Source: Schistosoma haematobium (lineage: Eukaryota > Platyhelminthes > Trematoda > Strigeidida > Schistosomatidae). From it: a DNA stretch of 64,000 nucleotides. The position numbers were made by a program, and so were the translations under genes. The stretch lies in assembly GCF_000699445.3 (NCBI RefSeq), contig NC_067195.1, positions 55,284,465 to 55,348,464 of the forward strand, written 5' to 3'. Under the pieces are notes generated by a model, which made no database searches, had not been told where the DNA came from, and was given only the letters and a program-made list of their open reading frames with translations. Of this stretch, positions 38,159 through 50,100 are shown piece after piece; the first letter of the stretch is position 1; each line of letters starts with the position of its first letter.

Positions 38159-41100
38159 CTTAGAATACAAAGCAAGGAGAAAAAGAGATATGAGTTAATA
38201 ATTGTAAATCTTAATTACAAATCAACTGTAAATAATGTAGTAGAGAAACTTATGTGAAACACAAAAATTACAGTAGTATATACGTTAATCAATTAACTGC
38301 TATTACGACATTCGTCCTGAAGCAAAATATTCATTGGAAAGCACTTTAGTAAATACATTTTTACTTTATACATATAAAGTTGAGAATGTACGGCGGCTTT
38401 CGGTATTCGATTATATCGACTCCTCAAAATGCAGAGAGTTAATATTATTTGTGAGCTAAATGAAGATCAGCATTGAAGTGGGGGCGTTTTATGTTATAAC
38501 ACTGAAATACATATATTTGTCATGTTCCACTACTTATCAAGAGCAAGTTTATGGTCTAATTAAACAAAACCGAAAGTTGGTCAGTTTATGATGCATAGAT
38601 GAAGTGGACTTTACATATCATGTAAGTCTCATTAACACCGGTTAGTTGGTGTCTGACGAAAAATTGGCACCGATTCGGAGAGCTCAGTCGGTCTTCACCA
38701 ATTTATGTCACTTATGGCGTAGGCGAGACATTCGTCTGCCAGCCAAATGAAGAGTTTACTGAGCAACAGCTCACTTAATGGCTGTGAAACGTGGCCTTCA
38801 AAAATAAAGGGTATTCAAAGGCTATTAGTATTTGATCATAGGTGTCTTTGAAGCACTGCTTGTACATTTTGGGACCATACTACGCAAGAACGACAAACTG
38901 GTTGATGAGGTAGTGAAACTTTATCGACTAAGATTTTTGGGACATGTGTTACGTATGCCCGTCCACCGACTACCTAAACGCACAACGATGACTGGTGCAT
39001 GAGTAGGTAGGAAGAAAGCTAAGGGAGGCCAAACCAATACGTAGCGTCAGTTCATGAAGACACTGACCATTGAACTGAGTCGTGTAGGCAGGTATAGACT
39101 ACCACGTGATTATAGTAAACAATTGTTAGAGGCTTTGAATGACACTCCTTAGAATAGTTCGCAATGGTGCAGGTGCATGCATTGCTTGTCTTACCTCATA
39201 TTATTAGCTTCTGAATTCCTTTTTTATTTCACTAATTTACATTTTCTAGAGTAATACCTTTGATGTCTGATCTTTTTTATTAACACCAATACTGTTACAT
39301 GTACTTTTCTCTGGAATTGCCCCCAAATGCCCTGGTATGGCCGAGAGTGGGGTGGGACCACCCTCTCTCTCGAAATGCTCTCACATGGCCACGCTTATAC
39401 AGCCTCTGCCAGGGAAGTCCTGCTCACTGCCTTCTCGTGGCGGGGGTGTTTACAAAATTGAGAGGACGAAAAGCGAATTTCCGGCGCTTTAACCGGATTC
39501 CAAATCAATGGTGCACATGGGCTCCAGTATCCTGCAGGAACAAATGGTGTAAGAACCAATCATTGGTCACCGGCTACCATGGGACTGCATCTCCTCACGA
39601 TGCTCCACTGCCTTGTGGGTCAGACCTTTAGGTCAAAGGCTCGGGGTGTGGCGCCCCTAAGAAAACCACCTGCTTCGGTCTGGGCACCCGGGAGTATCAC
39701 AGCCCTCACACAAATCGAATGATTTATGTGGTGCATATCTACTTGGTGCCTCCCTGTACCAATGTTTATGTGTTTAAATAAATAAATAAACACTTCTCTG
39801 GAATTCGCCCTAACAATTTCATCTCTCTGTGTTAGTGGCGTAGGGCAACTTGAACTGATGTACATGTATGTGTGCCAGTTCTTACGTTATATATAACTGG
39901 CTAATTGAAGTCGAGTTTGGTAAGATTTTTATTTATCGGGACATTGTAGGTAAAACTGGAATTATCCTGTTTAGCAGTCAAGGTCATGTATTAATATTGG
40001 GATATGCCCCATCTTCGACGTCATTATTATGGATGCTGTTTTATCCAGAGCTTTGTTTTGTTTAATTTGTGACTTGTGTCTTAGTTGATCTAAATATGCT
40101 TATTTACACTAGATTTATACCATTCATGTTATTTAGTGTCAAACGGGTTGAATTCTTCTTGGTTTTTAAGTAGTATAATGTTGATGAGTTCTCATTATCA
40201 ATAAAGTTAATTCATTGTTCCATAACCATAAATTACATGAAAAAGCAAACAATATGAATTAAAAATACGACAAAAATGGTACAGATACAGTCATTCGAGC
40301 ATAACCTTGACTGATAGATAGGACAATAAATTTACTGAGAAACAGAAACAACAACAACAAAAAAACCCACTAATACAAAAGGTATCCAAAGTTTTAAAGT
40401 CAATCGATAAAACTCACATTCCAAAGAGATTTTAAAAAAGATCTCTCCTTTTGATCTATCTATTAAAGTAAAAGAGATAAATATAGAACAAACAAGTTAC
40501 AGTTAAAAAACAATTTACTCGATAAAATGATAGATACATTCAAATAGATGATCTACTGTTAAAATAATAAGAGAATGAATGATTTACACAAACAAACATA
40601 CATGCATTATGAATGATTTATACAAATATAACGATGTTATATTAGTAAATTAACTCACAGAAGAACGATTAATTAAACCAGTAATACGATTTAAAATATT
40701 ACCATCTGGTAATGAAAGCATGCGTGCACACCTACAAAGAATTAGGATCAATTTCATACATAGAAACAGAAAACGAAACAAATTCAAAGAATAAAAGAAT
40801 TTTGAAAACAGTTAAAAAATTATTCACAATTTCCTAGATTATTCGACATAACATGAAAAGAAAAAAAGATCCTCTAGGTAAAATAATTTAGAGACAAAAT
40901 AATTAAGGTTATAGTATAGTACTATGTTATTAACATGCCAGTATAAAGTACCAATTTATGTTTGCCGCAATAATGACCATTAGTAGGAATACAAAGAGTT
41001 AAGATAAGAGTTATGATTACTACTAACTAGAAAATTGATAAATGAAAACAATCACACAATCATTATTATTCAATAATTCTTCATTATCAAATCATGATAA

Positions 41101-44100
41101 ACAAGGCTATTGCATGCATAAACACAATATATGAAAATAAGAGAGATTTTACAGACTAGTAAGAAGTCAACTCGAAATCGATGAGATAGTACTATATTTA
41201 GCACAAAAAAAAGACACCTTGGTTAGATGTTCATCCACAGTATCTTGAGATTGCTCATTGTTAGTGATTGAATGTTTATGATGATTAGTGTTTAGATTTG
41301 GTGATAATACAGAAGCTAGTAATACAGATCCAAATTGAGAGGCTCTACGTCGACGAATACTACTTGATCCACAACTTTCAGGAAATGGTCGTAGGTGTAG
41401 TATATCAGCACAACTAATACATAATTTTTGTTTATAGAAAAAGAAAGGATTAGTTATCTAGTTCATGACTGAAGTGAAAAAAATAAGTACAACAGGAAAC
41501 AGATATAATGAAATAACATATAGACCGAAGGTCCTGGGCTGGATTCCCAGTTGAGAAGTCGTGGGTGTGGGATGCTGAAGATTCCCATCCTAGGACGAAA
41601 CGGACGTCTAATCCTTTCAAGTTTCTAATGGTTATTTAACTTAGAAAGGCTCTTGATCTCAATAAAATTCTGCAATCTCTAGAACTTTGTACTAATAGAA
41701 AGTATAAAGTTTGCAAAAATATTTTTCTAAAAAATATGTTGATAAACATGAAGAGTGAATACATCCAATTGATAAGCTGCATTCATGATGAGTCTAGTTG
41801 TCTGTGTTTCATGGATATCTGCCGTTTAATTAATTAATTTAACATGAGATAGATAGTTTGTGTTTATGCGCTATTCAGTCAAGAGACTGGGACAGTGCAT
41901 AAAAACATTTTCACAAAGACAATTTTTATAGTGATAGGTACTGAGTTTATAACAATGCTTTCGTCGAAGGATTTCTTACAAAACAAATTATGCTAGGAAT
42001 GGTTAGACAAAATAAACGATAAAGTATATAAAAAATATTGAACATTGAAACAGATTCTCTGACTCTAATTGAAGTTCAAAAAACCATAGATAATCTAAAA
42101 CGAGGAAGAACAGCTGGTCCAGATGGACTTACTCCAGATGTCTTTAAAAATGGTGGTTCAGTTTTAGGTTGACTAATATTTTAGCTAAAATCCGAGAACT
42201 GGACGTAATCCTATCCAACTGGCCGCAATCATTGATCGTCCCAATATATAAAAAAGGATCCATAGGGGGAGTAGTATGACTACCATAGCATCTAAAATAC
42301 TAGCCTTAATTATCGGATGCTTAACAAAGACTCACGAACAGCAAATACGAGAAAATCAGGCTGGTTTCAGATTTGGTCCTGGATAAATCGACCACATGTT
42401 CACTAATCGTCAGGTTCTAGAACACGGGCATGCTTATCGGCTTCCGACAATGGTGGCCTTTCTTGACTTAAAAGTGGAATTCGACTCTGTAGACTGAGAG
42501 GTTCTATGACAATGTCTGTCATTGAGAAGTGTACCGCAGAAGTACATAAACCTAGTGGGGGCTTTTTACTCGAACACAACCAGTCAAGTCAGAGCTTTTG
42601 GTGAACAGTCATTTGATTTTGCAACCTCAAGTGGTGACCGTCACGGCTGTCTACCATCCCCATTTCTGCTTCATCATAAACCTACAGCTGCCAGCCTGAA
42701 ATATGGGGTAAGTTCATCTGGACCAGCTGTTCTTCCTCGTCTCAGACTATGGTTTTTTTAACTGCAATTAAAGTCAGGGAGTCTATTTCAATGTTCCATG
42801 TTTGGAAATGTTAGGTAGCTAAATGCTAGCTGAAATGATCATTAAAGTGTTACATCCATCGTTCAAACGTCTGGACTGAGAGGAGATAAGAGTTTCATCT
42901 TTTTCCAAGATTGTTTCACTCACACTTGAATTCCCAATTCCAGTTTCTTTCACTAGTCTGAAAAGCTGTCTTTTGTCACCTCCATCTCTTTTGCTTTCAT
43001 CGCCCACCACTGCTCAAGATCGTTCCGTAAACTTTTGATTAACCTAGATCTGATTTGTTTTCGCTCGTCATTGGGTTCGGAGTCTGATGTGATAAGTTTA
43101 CGAGAATCTATCATTGCAACAGATGTCACAGAAGTTCATTGGATTTTTGTAACCCTTTGGTTTAAATCATTAACACATGTCACTGTTGTTTCCACAGCTG
43201 TTTGTATATCTTCCCAAGAAACATCTGGGTCAGCCTCGCTTTCAGAACTGCATCAGCGTGGCTTCAGTTGTTCCCGGAATCCACTTTTGGCTTTCTCGTC
43301 ACTGAGTTCGACTCTAACGGGTCTTCTTTGTGTGGCCTTTCTGCGTCCAGTGAGGCGCAAGCAGATGGGTGCCCATATTAGAACATGGTCGAAGTCCAAG
43401 CAGGTATTCTCGAACGAGCGACCATCTTCTATCGACCTTCTCCAACGATGATTGATGGCGATATGGTCTATTTGAGTCTATCGTTGGTTTGGTGCAGGGG
43501 GTCGCCATGTTGGTCAGCAGTACGGCTTCGCTCTCGGACCTTGGGTTTACTGTTTTTAGTCTTACTGCTTTTCAACCGACCTACGTAGCATGTCGGAACC
43601 TTGAGGAACGATTGTTCCAGCCAGTATAGCCCGATTGGTTTATCTCGATAGACGAGACCGACCACAAAGTCAAAGTAGCAGCAACCGTCAGGAGTCAGGT
43701 TTATTATCAATTAACAGATGGAAATTATCCGGAGAATCGAAGTCAGTCAGTCAGTGACAACGTAGAACTTCTTACGTACGTACGTCAGTTCGAGTTGCCA
43801 TACCACATTAGCACAGAGATGCAGTTGTTGATTCAAATCCCGTAGTGGTAGAGGTAGTAAGAGTATAAGCAGTAATCGGAAACATTAGGGTTTGAAGATG
43901 TTATTCAAGAAGTATAACACAGTGAAATAAATTTGGAAAGAGGAAAAAAAGGGACATGACAAATTCAGAGGATTAGAATTTGGGAGAACACAAAATCAAA
44001 GAGTTAAACATACAATATTCAACCCATCGGGATATTAGTAATATATATTCTAACCAGTAAATAAACTGAATAAAGTTTGATTTTCCTCAAAACAAAAACG

Positions 44101-47100
44101 AAATAGATTGTGAACACCAAAAACGGACATTTGTTAAACATACCATCGTGTATAAAAAAGTTTACGTTCATCCAATATACTAGTAATTTTGGCAACAGCT
44201 TCACGATCTTGTGATAAAAGATAACGGTGAATATTTGTCCTAAAAATCATCCCAATTACCGACACAATGAAAAAAAGAACGTAGAAATTAAGAAAACCTG
44301 TATTATTTAGTTGTACAATGAAGAAAAACAATGATATATCCATTTATTTAAACCAAAATATGGAAAAAAGTAATTGGGAATAGATGATTAAGTATCAAAA
44401 TTATAGGGATTTGTGGAGATTAATAAATATTGGTGAGATCATGAACCAACCCAAGTTAGACAACCGTCGGATACCTGGAAGCCCCGTACAACTATTTCAT
44501 CCTAGTATGGGACTTGGCGTTGTCCATCCATAACCCTGCCACCTGGGGTTGAATACAGAGCCTTCGGTTTCATGGGCGCACACTTAACATTGAGACGACT
44601 GAACCGAAATTCAATGGTGTATATATCTGAATTCAATCAGCTGAAGATACGGAGCAACCATTTCCTGTGGTTGTCTGGTGCGTGGAACGAAAAGTATGAA
44701 ATGACATTGAAATTTAAAATATAAAGAACATGTCTATGCAACCGTGGTCAATTTTGAGATATGTCAGCAAACGCTCCTGTCCAAGAAGTCTGGATTACCC
44801 TCCACATATCTCAGTAAAAAGGTGGATGACTTTATGGACTGATATCATGCTCTTGTCTGGCTGCCCCTTATCTCCTTACAATCTATTACTATGAATAGCA
44901 AGGTAGCAAGGTAGACGAGTAAACCATAATATTTTACTCATGAGGAATATAGGTTATACATAAGTAATAATAACAACGATATTTAATATTCATGACAAGT
45001 TTCCTTCTATTCGAAAGCAAAGTTAGTAGTTGTTTGTTAAACAATAGCACGAAATTACTTTATTATGAATGTTACAAAATATTTGTAAAGGTTTTTGTTA
45101 TTTCTTACTAAGTATTAAAACTTTTTTTTAAACCAAATTTCTGATGGCTGTTTAGTAACATACATTTTGTAAATCAAGTTAGTAATTCGTAAAGTAATTT
45201 TATCACAAAATGAAACCAGTAGTAGAACAACTGAAAGTCAAGGAGGACTGGGTGAGTGTTTTGCTTTAGTTAAGAGCCCATCATGAAAAAGTGCACACTC
45301 ATGACCTCATACGGACTTGAAACCACAGTTTTCGGGTCTTAAAGTGAGAAGAATATCATTCTTTAATTAACCTGAGAAGCTGTCCATGAGCTCAGTCTCG
45401 ATTGAGATTGTCCATCTGTACAGTCAAGCAGTCTTAAGCTAGAATATTCAAGCGTCCTAAAGCACATCAGTAATCAACAGTTCATCAACTGGTATCAGTC
45501 AGCGATAAAAACGATTTTAGTTCGTACTAAATCTTTACGAGAATAGGTTGAAAATCCCTCCAGTGTTTTACTGGACGGTACTGTTATTTCTTTAATCTTT
45601 TGTCCTACCTTATGTTAAAATTTGCCCAGGTCTCTTGTAACTTTATCTTATTTTCGTTTCTCTTTTTTGCCCGGGTTTTTACCATTTAACTTTAGCAAAG
45701 ATTTACCTTTATTTAATTTTGCTACTGCATGTTCTCAGCTCGTTCAAAATGAGGTCGTATTTGACTAAACTCAAGGTTACGGCATGGTTCGATTGATGAT
45801 TGTTGACCTTTGATTACCTGCTGGAAACGGTTACGCGAATCATTGTAAATAGATATTTGATCTCATCTTCTAAGGAATAGTCTTAGTGATTCTCAGGTAC
45901 AGATCACTTGTGTTTATTAACGATTCTATTGACTGTTTAGTATGCTATTTTGTGCTAGATAAACCGTCGACTATGTAGCACAGGCTATATCGTTTAAGGT
46001 ATCCTGTACTTATGACATAATGGCATGGGAAAAAAGTCAGAGCCTTTCGAAGCTGCCCGTCCTTTCGTTTCAACGACCTTGAACGGCCTGACAAAACGCG
46101 ATCATTCCGTATTTCAATTGCCATGGGTTTGTTAGGTTGCATGTGTATCAAGTTTTTTCATATAAGTCATCTTTCGCTGCACTAAAAAGCACAAAATAAC
46201 TGCCAAAAGCATTAATTTAGCGTTCTCTGTTTTTTAGTGTACATATTGGCTCTGTTGTTGCTTCGTAACTTGATCTGTGATCCCAGCTGCTGTAGTAAAT
46301 CTCAACGAAATGTCAAGTCACCGGTAAATCTTAAATATTTGTAGTACTTCCTTGGGTTATTATTGTTTCAAGGAATAACTTTTTTATAATTAATGATTTC
46401 TGTTCGTAGTGCTTCATGCTCAAGTGACATTTCAGTGGACCTTAGCGATGCTTTTCAAAGTATGATACTGAACAAGCGTTTCGCATGCTGGGATGACTTT
46501 GATAGCGCGCTAAAAGAGTTCTGAAAAGTATGGATGAATAATTTTATTCCTTCTCAGACTACCCATACTCATTACATCCACACGGAAAGCAAGTTGCTGA
46601 AGGATGTCAGGTTCAAATACCTGTTTGTTACGTTTCACTGTACATTTGGTCATAAGCGTAATTCGGAATGTTTGAAAGTGAATCAAAAACCGTGAGAACT
46701 TTAACTAATATCTGAAGTTTAAGGTGTAAATTCTTTAATTGCCAATCAAAGTTCCGTGTAAGAATGGAGGAGCAAGGATATGTCATCAAATCCTACAAGA
46801 TGCTCCACAATCATCCATGTAGTAGTTCATGGATGGTTTGTGATCCATGGACAAGAAGATTGTCGTCGGAAGAGAAAGAGAATTTGAAGCCAGTCATTTT
46901 GCAGTCCCTGTCAACAGATGAAGTTATAGAAAGTGTCAAGGAGAGAACTGGTAAGGTGGTCACCGCTGCTGATGTAAAGACTATGAAAGCTAAACTCTCC
47001 ACAGGTAAGTGTATAAAAATATATTTCAGATTGTTGTACTCGAAAGCAGGTAATGGATTTGCTGCGACAAAAAAGCGAAGTGAGGGAACATTTAGAAAAT

Positions 47101-50100
47101 GGATATGTAACGAGAATATGTTTCAGTAGTTATGATCAAATACACTTGTACAATAAATATCCAGAAGTTGTGTGTATTGATTCTACTCATAATACCAATA
47201 ATAAGAAGTGATTATGCTTTTCGTTGTATTACACTTTGTAGATATTCCTTATTCCAGTTGGTTGTGACGGATAATTTTGGTCGAGGACGTGAACTACTAC
47301 ATGGATGATTGTGGAGCATCTTGTAGGATTTGATGACATATCCTTGCTCCTCCATTCTTACACGGAACTTTGATTGGCAATTAAAGAATTTACACCTTAA
47401 ACTTCAGATATTAGTTAAAGTTCTCACGGTTTTTGATTCACTTTCAAACATTCCGAATTACGCTTATGACCAAATGTACAGTGAAACGTAACAAACAGGT
47501 ATTTGAACCTGACATCCTTCAGCAACTTGCTTTCCGTGTGGATGTAATGAGTATGGGTAGTCTGAGAAGGAATAAAATTATTCATCCATACTTTTCAGAA
47601 CTCTTTTAGCGCGCTATCAAAGTCATCCCAGCATGCGAAACGCTTGTTCAGTATCATACTTTGAAAAGCATCGCTAAGGTCCACTGAAATGTCACTTGAG
47701 CATGAAGCACTACGAACAGAAATCATTAATTATAAAAAAGTTATTCCTTGAAACAATAATAACCCAAGGAAGTACTACAAATATTTAAGATTTACCGGTG
47801 ACTTGACATTTCGTTGAGATTTACTACAGCAGCTGGGATCACAGATCAAGTTACGAAGCAACAACAGAGCCAATATGTACACTAAAAAACAGAGAACGCT
47901 AAATTAATGCTTTTGGCAGTTATTTTGTGCTTTTTAGTGCAGCGAAAGATGACTTATATGAAAAAACTTGATACACATGCAACCTAACAAACCCATGGCA
48001 ATTGAAATACGGAATGATCGCGTTTTGTCAGGCCGTTCAAGGTCGTTGAAACGAAAGGACGGGCAGCTTCGAAAGGCTCTGACTTTTTTCCCGTGCCATT
48101 ACGTTTATTATCAAATTAGTATCACTACCTAGGTAGACTATAATTTCATGCGATTAGTTCTGCTTATGAATTTAAATAAAACTAGAAGAAATATTGATGC
48201 AGAATAGTATGCATTCATTATATTTCGTGGTTTCTCGTCAGCTGCTTACAACCAAATATGTATTAGAATTTAACATTGAGGTATGACACAGTTGACATAA
48301 CTGAATTTAAAGAATTGGAATAACGTAGGTTATCAATAATAAGTATAAACATATGTATATATGCAATAACAGGTCAGAGGTTATTTGTTGTTAGAATCAA
48401 GGAAACATTAAGGATGGGTGGTGTAATAATCGAGTGGAGTTCAGAGACAGATAAGTGGTGTGAAAATTTTATGGGTAATAAAGGATTCCGTTAATAGAAA
48501 TTCATTGATTATCCTTACAACAGACACATCAGAAATTAGTGTTAATTACAATTAGGTCCAGTTACCATGCTCACAACAAACAGGCATCGTGTGACTTATG
48601 ACGAAAATGTGACTGATTAATGTGGCACTTATAGTAATTTTATGCACAGTTCCTTGATTCAACCTACATTTTACAAACAGCTATGAACATCCAAGTTCAA
48701 CACCACCATAATTAAGGACGTGAATGAAATGCAAATGGTTTCACAGTTCATTTTGGCATATAACTCCGATATGGGTAATTAGATTACTAACATGACCAGA
48801 ACCCATAAACAATTAAAAAAGAAAGTTAGTGTCCACTCGTCAGCATAGCCGAAAGCAAAATATGCCTATGTAGTACGTGTTTGCTGTTATTAAGAATCGA
48901 CCATCCATTGATGATTTGGTCTTCCAGATTAAACGTAATTTATCCCAACAGACTATCTTATACAATATTTTATTACTTTAGCTGAGTTTTGTGGCTAGAA
49001 TGGAGATATTAGTGTCATAAATTTGTGTTATAGGTTGGATTCCTCGTTCAATGTTCGCCACGTATTTGGCCTGAATTACTTTGGACTTATACAAAGTCAG
49101 TCTGCAATGCAGTAGGAATTCAAGAATTAACTCATTAATATTTGTTATTTGATTCTAGTTCTTCTAGGATTGCGCCGTATCGTACACTGACAGCTTCAAT
49201 TCCCCATCATATAACTATGAACGACTCACCATGTTAGTAGTTTGCTTTATACCATGTTTATGATGCCAATCGGTTAGATTAATTGCCTAAATCTACAGTT
49301 TACAAACAGCCACCAATATCCGCTTTCAACACCACCATAATTAAGGACCTGAATTATATGTAAAAGTTCTTAACGCTCATTTTTCCATAAAACTCTGATT
49401 ATGGTCTATTTTTGACTTCATAAACGGTGAATTTCACTAGCCTGAATTAGTAATGTTACAAATAACCACATTAAGCTAACTAAACATTTACACAGGTTGT
49501 CAGAAACAAACACGTCAAACTACTAATAAACTGTAATAAATGTCATGTAACAAACAAAAATATTATGAAAATTATTGAGACGGAAAGAAAACCGTTTATA
49601 CCTGATAAATAACGACATCCCAAAATCCTCGACAATATGTTACATGTGCGCTAAAACACATAGCGTAACAGCCTGACTGTGCCTGATGTAATGTGCTGCC
49701 TTTGTTAGATTAGGACCGATTACAAAGGGTTTGTGCTTTGATATAACCTAGTATTGATGATTTGTGGGCGAGGCTGATGATGATTGGTTGTTTTTTTGGT
49801 CAGATTAGTAGATATTCTGAGAGGTACGAGATGAGTTATATGTTCTCTTACTTTTATTGTTACTGTGACTGTTGACGGGTTGCTGTTGGGTTTTGGTGTG
49901 GAAGTATACATGCATTCTATTCGGGCTAGTCACGTGTTCTTGATCTCAGTTGTGTTGAAGGCCTTTAGAATAAACACTGGGAGGGTATCTAGTGAAGATA
50001 TTCGTCTAAGGCGAATTAGAATCCAGTTCGTGTAGACGAGGAAATCAGAGCGTCATAACAATGAGTAACTCAAAAATGCTTTATATGCTATACAGAAAAA

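Larger units (their letters stand above)
46016..48103. mobile_element. Mutator-like transposon folded into a long inverted repeat
   Basis: Two arms of about 813 bp (46016-46828 and 47291-48103) are near-perfect reverse complements around a 462-bp centre. The left arm plus the centre encode the 5' half of a MULE transposase; the right arm is an inverted copy of the 5' half. Schistosome Mutator-like elements (Curupira) are described, and this may be a relative. The terminal bases are TAATGGCA-like on both sides; no convincing 9-bp target duplication was seen. An assembly hairpin artefact cannot be excluded. Confidence 0.75.

Noticed and set aside
44019..44343. Longer minus-strand frames around EXOC7 exon g as separate membrane proteins
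   Set aside because: The hydrophobic parts fall outside the splice sites and are intron read-through; only 44144-44239 matches EXOC7.
46811..47002. Minus-strand frame in the MULE centre
   Set aside because: Antisense to the FAR1-like exon whose plus-strand reading has clear family motifs.
49720..49911. Thr/Asn/Pro-rich minus-strand frame
   Set aside because: It lies inside the candidate LTR and shows no domain; composition follows the local T/G-rich strand.
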